Shown piece after piece: positions 22,601 to 32,203 of a stretch of DNA of 64,000 bases. The position numbers and the translations under genes were made by a program. The stretch spans positions 1-64,000 of the forward strand of contig CAMRHE010001078.1 in the NCBI GenBank assembly GCA_947044405.1, given 5' to 3'. The notes under the pieces are model-generated. The model did not search any database, had not been told where the DNA came from, and saw only the letters and a list, made by a program, of their open reading frames with translations. The stretch is from Leptodactylus fallax. Taxonomy: Eukaryota > Chordata > Amphibia > Anura > Leptodactylidae. Position 1 is the first letter of the stretch, and every line of letters starts with the position of its first letter.

Positions 22601-24535
22601 CCCCCTGCTACCTGCTATGTCACCCCCTGCTACCTCCTATGTCACCCCCCTGCTACCTCCTATATCACCCCCTGCTACCTCCTATGTCACCCCCTGCTAC
22701 CTCCTATATCACCCCCTGCTATCTCCTATATCACTCCCTGCTACCTCCTATGTCACCCCCTGCTACCTCCTGTGTCACCCCCTGCTACCTCCTATGTCAC
22801 CCCCTGCTACCTGCTATGTCACCCCCTGCTACCTCCTATGTCACCCCCCCTGCTACCTCCTATATCACCCCCTGCTACCTCCTATGTCACCCCCTGCTAC
22901 CTCCTATATCACCCCCTGCTACCTCCTATATCACCCCCTGCTACCTCCTATATCACCCCCTGCTACCTCCTGTGTCACCCCCTGCTACCTCCTATGTCAC
23001 CTCTTGCTACCTCCTATGTCACCCCCTGCTACCTCCTCTGTCACCCCCTGCTACCTCCTGTGTCACCCCCTGCTACCTCCTATGTCACCCCCTGCTGCAT
23101 CCTATATCACCCCCTGCTACCTCCTATATCATCCCCCGCTACCTCCTGTGTCACCCCCCGCTACCTCCTGTGTCACCCCCCTGCTACCTCCTGTGTCACC
23201 CCCCGCTACCTCCTGTGTCACCTCCTATATCACCCCCTGCTACCTCCTATGTCACCCCCCCTGCTACCTCCTATGTCACCCCCTGCTACCTCCTGTGTCA
23301 CCCCCTGCTACCTCCTATATCACCTCCCGCTACCTCCTGTGTCACCCCCTTCTACCTCCTGTGTCACCCCCTGTTACCTCCTATGTCGCCCCCCGCTATC
23401 TCCTATGTCACCCCCTTCTACCTCCTGTGTCACTCCCTGTTACCTCCTATGTCACCCCCTGCTACCTGCTATGTCACCCCCTGCTACCTGCTATGTCACC
23501 CCCTGCTACCTCCTATGTCACCCCCCCTGCTACCTCCTATATCACCCCCTGCTACCTCCTATATCACCCCTGCTACCTCCTGTGTCACCCCCTGCTACCT
23601 CAGATATCACCCCCTGCTACCTCCTATGTCTATGTCACCCCCTGCTACCTCCTATGTCACCACCTGCTACCTCCTATGTCACCCCCTGCTACCTCCTATA
23701 TCACCCCCTGCTACCTTCTATGTCACCCCCTGCTACCTCCTATATCACCCCCTGCTACCTCCTATGTCTATGTCACCCCCTCTACCTCCTATGTCACCCC
23801 CTCCTACCTCCTATATCACCCCCCTGCTACCTCCTATGTCTATGTCACCCCCTGCTACCTCCTATGTCACCACCTGCTACCTCCTGTGTCTATGTCACCC
23901 CCTGCTACCTCCTATGTCACCACCTGCTACCTCCTATGTCACCCCCTGCTACCTCCTGTGTCACCCCCTGCTACCTCCTATATCACCCCCCTGCTACCTC
24001 CTATATCACCCCCTGCTACCTCCTATATCACCCCCTGCTACCTCCTATATCACCCCCTGCTACCTCCTATGTCACCCCCTCCTACCTCTTATATCACCCC
24101 CTGCTACCTCCTATGTCTATGTCACCCCCTGCTACCTCCTATATCACCCCCTGCTACCTCCTGTGTCACCCCCCTGCTACCTCCTATATCACCCCCTGCT
24201 ACCTCCTGTGTCACCCCCTGCTACCTCCTATATCACCCCCCGCTATGTCCTGTGTCACCCCCTGCTACCTCCTATGTCACCCCCTGCTACCTCCTATATC
24301 ACCCCCTGCTACCTCCTATGTCACCCCCTGCTACCTCCTATGTCACCCCCTGAACCTCATATGTCACCCCCTGCTACCTCCTATATCACCCCCTGCTACC
24401 TCCTATGTCACCCCCTGCTACCTCCTGTGTCACCTCCTGCTACCTCCGGTGTGACCCCCCGCTACCTCCTATATGACCCCCCGCTATCTCCTGTGTCACC
24501 CCCTGCTACCTCCTGTGTCAGCCCCTTCTACCTCT
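16640..24535. repeat. 22-bp satellite-like array, about 7.9 kb
   Basis: About 355-360 copies of a 22-bp unit containing CACCCCCTGCTACCTCCT and ending TATGT, TGTGT, TATAT or CGGTGT. Single-base slippage in the C run is frequent. There are no TAA, TAG or TGA triplets in any of three plus frames for kilobases, so three overlapping giant open frames appear (the longest 2,017 codons, 18300-24353). A 22-bp unit read in triplets gives a 22-residue period. Higher-order copies are clear: 17221-17372 is identical to 17941-18092 (offset 720). The complementary strand is G-rich, with GGGGG, GG, GG spacing. Confidence 0.97.
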
Positions 24536-25327
24536 TGTGTCACCTTCTCTACCTCATAGATTGTAAGCTCTTGTGTCACCTCTACCTCATAGATTGTAAG
24601 CTCTTGTGTCACCTCTACCTCATAGATTGTAAGCTCTTGTGTCACCTCCTCTACCTCATAGATTGTAAGCTCTTGTGTCACCTCCTCTACCTCATAGATT
24701 GTAAGCTCTTGTGTCACCTCCTCTACCTCATAGATTGTAAGCTCTTGTGTCACCTCCTCTACCTCATAGATTGTAAGCTCTTGTGTCACCTCTACCTCAT
24801 AGATTGTAAGCTCTTGTGTCACCTCTACCTCATAGATTGTAAGCTCTTGTGTCACCTCTACCTCATAGATTGTAAGCTCTTGTGTCACCTCTACCTCATA
24901 GATTGTAAGCTCTTGTGTCACCTGTAACTCATAGATTGTAAGCTCTTGTGTCACCTACCTCATAGATTGTAAGCTCTTGTGTCACCTCTACCTCATAGAT
25001 TGTAAGCTCTTGTGTCACCTCCTCTACCTCATAGATTGTAAGCTCTTGTGTCACCTCTACCTCATAGATTGTAAGCTCTTGTGTCACCTCTACCTCATAG
25101 AGTGTAAGCTCTTGTGTCACCTCCTCTACCTCATAGATTGTAAGCTCTTGTGTCACCTCCTCTACCTCATAGATTGTAAGCTCTTGTGTCTCCTCTACCT
25201 CATAGATTGTAAGCTCTTGTGTCACCTCCTCTACCTCATAGATTGTAAGCTCTTGTGTCACCTCCTCTACCTCATAGATTGTAAGCTCTTGTGTCACCTC
25301 CTCTACCTCATAGATTGTAAGCTCTTG
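24536..25327. repeat. 33/36-bp tandem array
   Basis: About 23 copies of a unit containing CTACCTCATAGATTGTAAGC and TCTTGTGTCACCTC; copies alternate between 33 and 36 bp depending on an extra CTC triplet. The last unit changes from CTCTTGTGTCAC to CTCTTGCGAGCAGGGCCCTC, which reads on into the retroelement 3' tail, so the unit appears to derive from that tail. It is open on both strands because the length is a multiple of three; no gene is inferred. Confidence 0.96.
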
Positions 25328-25470
25328 CGAGCAGGGCCCTCAGTCCCAGTGTGTGTATTGACTATTTCTTTGTAATGTATCTTTTTTGTCTGTACTTGAA
25401 CCCTACAATTTGTTCAGCACTGCAGAATATGTTGGTGCTATAGAAATAAAATGTATTATTATCAGTCACT
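25328..25470 (+). mobile_element. 3' end of the expanded L2/CR1-like element
   Basis: GAGCAGGGCCCTCAGTCCCA, then a T-rich segment, GTTCAGCACTGCAGAATATG, TTGGTGCTATAGAAATAAAA and a TTATTATC end. I recognise this order as the 3' terminus of a very common frog interspersed non-LTR repeat, including a potential AATAAA polyadenylation signal. It completes the element begun at 16154. Confidence 0.65.
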
Positions 25471-25473
25471 GAC

Positions 25474-25814
25474 TGACTGAATATGTACAGGAGCGATGGA
25501 TGTGCCAGGACGGTGACAGTGACAGCTTCCTCCAGTGCTGAGATCCAAGAGGAAACTGCAGATCTGTACACAGAAGTCCCAGGGTGAGGAGCTCCAGGGC
25601 ACAGCCTGCGGGGACCATGAGCTGAGCACACGGGCCAAAGTCATTTGCAGCATCTACAGGAACTTTTCCTTATTAGTCACCAAACCACAATGTGTATTCT
25701 GTCCAAGGAGAACTGACGTGACAAGAGAGGGGGAGAACGGTCCCCGTATCTACTGGCTCACTAGTCAGACCCATCTTATAGCCGAGTGACCACATAGTCA
25801 TGTTCACCAGTGTA
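25474..25814 (+). repeat. 341-bp duplicated segment, right copy
   Basis: Second copy of 15273-15613, with two mismatches. It begins directly after the retroelement 3' end and CAGTCACT, and it ends at GTTCACCAGTGTA, after which the 48-bp satellite starts within about 20 bases. Confidence 0.95.
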
Positions 25815-25834
25815 TTATGTTATATAGATACAGT

Positions 25835-26962
25835 ATACAGTCCTAGGAGTCCTGACAGTGTCATACACTATGTATTATAGATATATAGTCCTAGGAGTCC
25901 TGATAGTGTCATACACTATGTATTATAGATATATAGTCCTAGGAGTCCTGACAGTGTCATACACAATGTATTATAGATATATAGTCCTAGGAGCCCTGAC
26001 AGTGTCATACACTACGTATTATAGATATATAGTCCTAGGAGCCCTGACAGTGTCATACACTATGTATTATAGATATATAGTCCTAGGAGCCCTGACAGCG
26101 TCATACACTATGTATTATAGATATATAGTCCTAGGAGTCCTGACAGTGTCATACACTATATATTATAGATATATAGTCCTAGGAGCCCTGACAGTGTCAT
26201 ACACTATGTATTATAGATATATAGTCCTAGGAGTCCTGACAGTGTCATACACTATATATTATAGATATATAGTCCTAGGAGCCCTGACAGTGTCATACAC
26301 TATGTATTATAGATATATAGTCCTAGGAGCCCTGACAGTGTCATACACTATGTATTATAGATATATAGTCCTAGGAGCCCTGACAGTGTCATACACTATG
26401 TATTATAGATATATAGTCCTAGGAGTCCTGACAGTGTCATACACTATGTATTATAGATATATAGTCCTAGGAGCCCTGACAGTGTTATACACTATGTATT
26501 ATAGATATATAGTCCTAGGAGTCCTGACAGTGTCATACACTATGTATTATAGATATATAGTCCTAGGAGCCCTGACAGTGTCATACACTATGTATTATAG
26601 ATATATAGTCCTAGGAGCCCTGACAGTGTCATACACTATGTATTATAGATATATAGTCCTAGGAGCCCTGACAGTGTCATACACTATGTATTATAGATAT
26701 ATAGTCCTAGGAGTCCTGACAGTGTCATACACTATGTATTATAGATATATAGTCGTAGGAGCCCTGACAGTGTTATACACTATGTATTATAGATATATAG
26801 TCCTAGGAGCCCTGACAGTGTCATACACTATGTATTATAGATATATAGTCCTAGGAGTCCTGACAGTCTCATACACTATATATTATAGATATATAGTCCT
26901 AGGATTCCTGACAGTATCATACACTATGTATTATAGATATATAGTCCTAGGAGTCCTGACAG
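25835..26962. repeat. 48-bp satellite, block 1
   Basis: About 23 copies of a 48-bp unit: AGTCCTAGGAGCCCTGACAG, TGTCATACACTATGTATTAT, AGATATAT. Every unit has the palindrome TCCTAGGA (an AvrII site). In this block the units stay exactly 48 bp, so one plus frame is open throughout with a 16-residue period (MYYRYIVLGALTVSYT). The block is cut off at the truncated LTR of the chromovirus remnant. Confidence 0.97.
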
Positions 26963-27137
26963 TGTTTTCCTCACCTCTTCTCCTCCTTACTCTACTGCTC
27001 CTGTGTACTGATTCTTGCATACGTCTGACCACGGTTACTTCTACTCCTGAGGTACTATTTCTGCATCTCTTACTATTTTAGTACTGTGCCATTGCCTCAC
27101 CAACTGGACTCCAGATCAGATAACTAACATCATTACA
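26963..27137 (+). repeat. Chromovirus 5' LTR, truncated
   Basis: Only about 175 bp remain, matching the last part of the 3' LTR: CTCTACTGCTCCTGTGTACT, GCATACGTCTGAC, TAGTACTGTGCCATTGCCTC and a TTACA end. It has a single copy of the CTACTGCTCCTGTGTAC phrase that is doubled in the 3' LTR. The missing upstream part was lost where it meets the satellite. Confidence 0.8.
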
Positions 27138-27154
27138 TAATAATCAGGCCCAAC

Positions 27155-27755
27155 ATGGAGGCCAGAGGGGCGGAGTCTGCCTTGTCACAGCATGCATTCC
27201 AGATCTCAGAATTACTTAACCTTGTGTACAACCTTCAAGGACAATTAATTGAAAAGAAAGTTCAAGTCCCTGAATTAGAAGGACAAGTACATGAATTGCG
27301 TGCAAATTCTGCTGTTGTCAGCGCCGCTACACAAATTTATTGGATTCCACTACCTGAAAAATTTGGTAGAAAGAGACATTTGTACCGAGGATTTCTTAAT
27401 CATTGCTGGATGATTTTTTCTACACATTCCTCTCAGTTCCCTACTGATAGGTCCAAGGTTGTGTTCATCATTGCCCTGCTAATAGACGATGCACAAGCAT
27501 GGACATCACCCTATTTAGAACAGGATCGTGCCATTTTGGATGATTTGAAGGACCTTCTTGCAGCAATGAATCTAGTATTTGATGACCCCAACCATTGTGC
27601 CACTACTGAGGGGGCTTCGCGTGATCTTCACCAGGGAAGACGCTCTGTTGCAGAATACGCTGCAGAGTTTCGGCGCTGGGCTTCTGATGTTTCCTGGAAC
27701 ACCTCTGCACTAAAATGGCAGCTCTATGGAGGACTTTCTGAATCTATTTTAATGA
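27155..27755 (+). pseudogene. Chromovirus gag, 5' fragment
   Basis: Starts with ATG 17 bases after the LTR. The first about 70 residues form a coiled-coil-like segment followed by the capsid domain: PLPEKFGRKRHLYRGFLNHC, SQFPTDRSKVVFIIALL, AQAWTSPYLE, and the RSVAEYAAEFRRWASDVSWN segment, all in the order found in sushi-ichi/PEG10-type gag. It breaks off after GLSESI near 27752, where the antisense element begins; the residues that follow in the open frame to 27805 are that element read backwards. Gag would form the particle; this remnant lacks the nucleocapsid part. Confidence 0.85.
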
Positions 27756-27756
27756 G

Positions 27757-28790
27757 CTCAGTAACTGTGCGCATAGGTATGGCTTCAGGATACTTGGTAC
27801 AGTAGTCTACAATTGTAAGAATAAAACGGTTACCTTTGGAACTTTTTTCTAGTGGACCAATAATATCCATAGCCACAGTATTAAATGGTTCATCAATTAC
27901 TGGCAAGGGTATAAGTTCTGATTTGGGAGGAGGTGAAGCAGTGTACTGACATACTGGGCAACTCCGACAATAAGTAGTTTCATCATAAACTCCAGGCCAA
28001 TAGAACCGATAAAGTTCTCTGGACAAAGTTTTTTTATAACCCAAATGTCCAGCAATAGGAACATCATGCGCTAATTTCAAAATTTCGGACCTAAACCTTT
28101 TTGGCACAACTAACTGTTGCACTTGTTCTTCTGTTTTTGGGTGACTGCACACTCTATATAAAATATTGTTTTCAACCAGATAAAAGGGTGTAAGCGGCGG
28201 CCTACCACTTTCTTCCATCACTTTACAGTTAGTTAAACCTTGTTCATACAATGGATATAAGTCAATGTCCTGTTTTTGTTCAGATGCGATATCAGAGTCC
28301 CACAGGTCAGCATTGTTATACTTGCCATCCTGGGAAAGTCTTTTCCTGAAGACATCCTGCTGTCCTGGGACTCTCGGAGGCTTTGATGACGGTGGCTCCA
28401 TGATGTGCTCATGAAATGGGAAAATGTCCTTCACAGACTCATCTTTCTTGTGTGCCTTTGCTTTAGCTCGGGTAGTCACAGCAGACAACTGGCTTTCCCC
28501 CATTAGCAAGTCTTTGAATCCAGGAGTGGTTCTTCCAAGGATCACTGGTACTTGTAGTTCCGGAACAACAACTGCTAGCATGGTAAAACATTTCTCATCC
28601 AACTTCAGTTCAATATTTGATGTGGAGTCATTTTTTGTATCTCCATGAACACAAGTAATTGGCACTTTGGGAAAGTCCATCTTCTCAGTTATTAGGTCCC
28701 CCTTTACCAAACTTAGTTTACTGCCAGAATCCAGCAAAGCATCCACAGTCTGTCCATTCATTTGGATTGGCAGAATAAAGTCACTGCAAA
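27757..28790 (-). pseudogene. Gmr1-like protease-integrase (pol, truncated)
   Basis: Open from about 28790 down to the junction. Protease: the catalytic triplet DSG lies about 11 residues after the ATG at 28761, and a VPVILGR flap-side motif follows near residue 72. After a linker comes the integrase zinc-binding domain (AHDVPIAGHLGYKKT with both His, then SCPVCQ with both Cys), then the start of the catalytic core with the first Asp in AMDIIGPL. The second Asp and the Glu are absent because the element stops at about 27757. No RT lies between protease and integrase, which fits Gmr1 gene order rather than an internal deletion, although deletion cannot be excluded. Confidence 0.8.
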
Positions 28791-28819
28791 AAATGACCCA
28801 GACGTTGGGCCTTTAGTGC

Positions 28820-29837
28820 TTTTCCTTGGGAAAAATTTAGCTATGTGTCCCTTTTCTTGGCAAATATAGCAGATTTTTTCTCAGGCGATAGTTTTTAATG
28901 GACTTCTGGCTTCTTGACCTCTCCCTCCAGAGAGAATTCTGAATGGTTTGGATGGGCCAGTTGCAGACCTGATTAGTTCTCTTTTTGCTAGGAGAAAGTC
29001 TTCTGCCAAAGAAATTGCTTTGTCAGCATTTTTGGGCCGATGTTTTTTAATCCAGGCATGAACATCAGCTGGAAGAATTTGTAGAAACTGTTCAAGTCTG
29101 ATCACTTCACTGATCTGCTCAGTCGTCTTTGTGTCTGGTTTCATCCATTTCATATATAAGTCTTGCAGGCGAGTAAAGACTTCTCTTGGACCATCAGTGT
29201 AGCAGTACTTAAGTTCTCTGAACCTCTGCCTGTAGGTTTCCTCACTGATGTCATATCGCCTTAGAATAGTCTCTTTAACCAAGTCTTAGTTATTTGCATG
29301 GTTTATGTTCATGTGGCTTTATGCCAGTTGGGCTTGTCCAGTAAGATATGGTGCCAGTCTTACCACCCACTGTTCCTTAGGCCACTGACAAGTGTGTGCA
29401 ATTCTTTCAAATATGGTTAAATATGCCTCAATATCATCCTGTGGAGAAAGTTTCGTCATGCGAGGGTCTTTCCAAGGAGACATAGCAACAGGCGGTCTCA
29501 GAGTTTGGAACAGTTTCCTCCAGCATTCATCCTGACGTTGCAATTCCTCGTGATTTCTCCTGGCTTCCTCTATTTGCCTTTTTTCTGCTTCGCTCTGCTG
29601 CACAGTTAACCATTTCATAAGGTCAGCAATGCTCTCAGGTAAAGTCTTTTCAGACGGTTCAGCAACACTTGTAGGTATTGGAGCAGCTGTGGCTCCTTGC
29701 ACTTCTGCCTCCTCCTCTGTCTGGCACCTTGACTTTCCATTTTCACCAGCTTGCAGCAGTTGGTTTTGTTGTAATGCACCAGGAACGTGACTTGTACAGA
29801 ACTCCCTTGTTTCTTTATGCTGGAGTACTTGGAGCAA
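28820..29837 (-). pseudogene. Gmr1-like gag with SCAN-like capsid and zinc knuckle
   Basis: The frame begins near 29837 with a Gln/Glu-rich, coiled-coil-like region and moves into DDIEAYLTIFERIA and EQWVVRLAPYLTGQAQLA, then TYRQRFRELKY, REVFTRLQDLYMKWMKP and IRLEQFLQILPADVHAWIKK, the order of the SCAN-like capsid of Gmr1-type gag. Three stops interrupt the same frame (29321-29319, 29288-29286 and 28883-28881). Beyond the last, still in frame, is a zinc knuckle whose fourth ligand is Phe instead of Cys (CYICQEKGHIAKFF). Confidence 0.8.
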
Positions 29838-29850
29838 TACTCAAAAAATC

Positions 29851-29868
29851 ATCCCGTTTCTGACACCA
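29851..29868 (-). promoter_or_regulatory. Primer binding site of the Gmr1-like element
   Basis: On the minus strand TGGTGTCAGAAACGGGAT directly follows the LTR. It begins with TGG, as needed to pair with a tRNA CCA end, and resembles the complement of a leucine tRNA 3' end. The tRNA identity is from memory and tentative. Confidence 0.6.
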
Positions 29869-30462
29869 TATATGAAGCATGGGATTTTCCAAAAAAACAA
29901 TCAGACCTTGATTGATGAAAAGAAATCCAAAGGAGATTATTCTAAGTCCAATTTTAACAGAAAAATTATTTCATCAGAAAATATTCACAATGTGTACCAC
30001 TAAATCCTGGCCTTTCAGGCTGCTGTAGTCTCACAGATTTCCCATTATGTCAACTCCACCAACAACAACCCAGCTTGCTGTCTAATGGAATCCTTTTATA
30101 TCACAGACATTTCCCATAATCCTCTGCAGTTTTCTCTATAAAGCACTGGAGTTGCCTCTTATAAGGTCAGGGCAGACGCACCTTACTACAGCTCCACTAC
30201 TGCAGGGAAGGAAATGAAAACCCTTCTTTATTAAACACAAATTGTGAGCATTTCCTGAGTTTTGGTTCATTGTTCCCAGATGGCAAGACCAGAAAGAGTA
30301 GAAAAATCGAGCATTAGGTGGCCAATGAGGAAAGAAAGAAATAAGAAGCAGTAAAAGAACATTCACCTGGAGGATTTACCAGACCTGGGGACTTCTGGAC
30401 CACAACTAAGGATACAAAACAGGAAATCAGTTATAACCATAAAACAAGACATTTCACCTCTT
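29869..30462 (-). repeat. 5' LTR of the Gmr1-like element
   Basis: Non-coding stretch between the RNase H junction of the host element and the primer binding site. On the minus strand it holds AATAAA (30232-30227) and TATAAAAGG (about 30100-30092). The outer boundary is estimated from where the chromovirus RNase H starts (about 30464). With only one LTR present, the ends cannot be confirmed by comparison. Confidence 0.55.
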
Positions 30463-30463
30463 C

Positions 30464-32203
30464 ACAATTGGGAATAAAGAATTACTGGCAATTAAGAAAG
30501 CATTCACGGAATGGAGGCATCTTCTTGAAGGAGCATCTCATGTGGTGCAGGTACTTACAGATCACCAAAATCTTGAATTTATTAGATCAGCCAAGAGACT
30601 TTCTAGTAGACAGGCTAGATGGTCTCTATTTTTTGAGAGATTTAATTTCATTATTTCCTACAGATTTTCTGGATCCCGCAATGGAAAAGCAGACGCCTTA
30701 TCCCAGATGTTTTCCGAAATGACGCAATATGAAACACCAGAAACCACCATCTTACCTACTAAGAATTTTGTGGGGGCAACAATTTCCAAGGGTATACTTC
30801 AGAGGATTAGAGAGGGTTATAATGGAGACCCTTTCCTTAATCATCCCCCACAGATATAGATTTGGCGTTTATAGATTTATGTTCCTGAGACTACTCAATT
30901 AGAAATTCTGCGCCTTATTCACGTCTCTAGACCTGCAGGTCACATGGGAGTCAGAAAGACCAAAGAACTTTTGTCCCGCTCATTCTGGTGGCCTAAATAC
31001 CAGATGGATGTCAAGAAGTATGTTTCTTCCTATCAAACCTGTGCTAGGAATAAGACCCCTCGTTCCTCACCAGTGGGATTACTTCAGCCTCTTCCTATTC
31101 CATCTCATCCTTGGGGTTCTGTTTCTATGGACTTTATTGTTGATCTACCATCTTCAAGAGATATTCACACAATTCTAGTAGTGGTAGACCGTCTTACCAA
31201 AATGGCTCATTTTATACCCACCAATGGGGTGCCCTCTGCGGAAGAGACTGCAGAATTGGTTATTCGAGAAGTTTTCTGCCTACATGGTATACCTGACAAT
31301 GTAGTTTCTGACCGTGGGGTACAGTTTACCTCAAAGTTCTGGAAGAGTTTTTGTGCCACCCTAGGAATTGAAGTGAACTTATCTTCTGCTTATCATCCAC
31401 AGTCTAATGGGTAAACTGAGCGTACTAACCAAACCCTTGAACAGTATTTGTGGTGTTATACAAGTTATCTCCAAGATGATTGGGTTAATTTTCTTCCTAC
31501 AGTGGAATTTGCTTATAACAACTCCCACCATTCTTCTACGTCTCAGAGTCCATTGTTTGCCAATATGGGTTTCCATCCTACATTCATTCCTAATCTCCCA
31601 ATCTCTTCTCCAGTTCCTGATGTCACTGACAGACTGTCTACCTTGAAGCAAGTTCAAGAAAGATTGACAAACACTCTGCATGAAGCTCAGGATCACTATA
31701 AGAAAACTGCAGATAGACATCGCAAGTCTTTCCCTTCCTTTGGTATAGGAGAAAAGGTATGGCTCTCTACAAAAAACTTGAAACTCAAGATACCTATAAC
31801 CAAGCTAGGTCAGAAATTTATTGGACCATTAGAAATTTTGGCTTAAATTAATCCTGTAGCGTTTCATTTAAAACTTCCAGACTCTCTGCGGATTCTCTCT
31901 GTTTTTCATTCCTCCTTTCTCAAGACTTTTGCACAAAATCCATTCTCGGGACGTAACTTGCGTCCACCTTACCCAGTTATTGTTGAAGGAGAAGAGGAAT
32001 ATGTTGTAGAAAATATTTTGGATTCTAAAATTTCTCAAAATCAATTACAGTACTTGATAAAGTGGCAAGGATATGGTCCTGAAGATAACTCACGGGAACC
32101 AGTACACAACATTCATGCTCCACAACTGGTAAGAGAATTCCATCAGCGCTACCCAGGAAAGGAAAGCACCGTACAGAGGACACTCCTGGAGAAGGGGCAG
32201 TAA
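30464..32203 (+). pseudogene. Chromovirus pol 3' part: RNase H, integrase, chromodomain
   Basis: A single reading frame runs the whole length with stops at 30857, 30872, 31412 and 31844 but no frameshift. RNase H C-terminal part: TIGNKELLAI, LTDHQNLEFI, then SGSRNGKADALSQ. Integrase: zinc domain RPAGHMG...; one Cys is replaced by Tyr at 31031 (SYQTC). Catalytic core: first Asp in MDFIVDL, second in VVSDRGVQFTS, and the Glu after AYHPQSNG and the stop codon (in TERTNQ). Chromodomain at the C-terminus: EYVVENILDSK, LQYLIKWQGYGPEDN, where the conserved aromatic cage Trp reads Arg (NSREP). In live chromoviruses the chromodomain guides integration to marked chromatin. Confidence 0.88.
32188..32200 (+). 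promoter_or_regulatory. Polypurine tract
   Basis: GGAGAAGGGGCAG lies just before the TGTCAGG start of the 3' LTR, the expected place for the plus-strand DNA primer of an LTR retroelement. Confidence 0.75.

Larger units (their letters stand above)
27757..30462 (-). mobile_element. Gmr1-like Ty3/gypsy element, antisense and 3'-truncated
   Basis: Read on the minus strand: LTR (about 30462-29869), primer binding site, gag with a SCAN-like capsid region, zinc knuckle, protease, and then integrase directly after protease, ending inside the integrase core at the junction with the host chromovirus. Family knowledge: Gmr1-type elements of deuterostomes are unusual gypsy elements with integrase before reverse transcriptase, and their gag is the source of the SCAN domain. 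RT/RNase H and the second LTR would have followed but are missing. Confidence 0.75.

Noticed and set aside
18300..24353. 2,017-codon open frame that looks like a giant proline/leucine-rich protein
   Set aside because: It is the 22-bp array in one of three equally open frames; it begins with GTG, lies wholly in repeats, and shows no codon-level constraint.
24496..25375. Open frames in the 33/36-bp array (LYLIDCKLLCHL and TQELTIYEVE repeats)
   Set aside because: They derive from the retroelement tail phrase; unit length divisible by three explains the openness on both strands.
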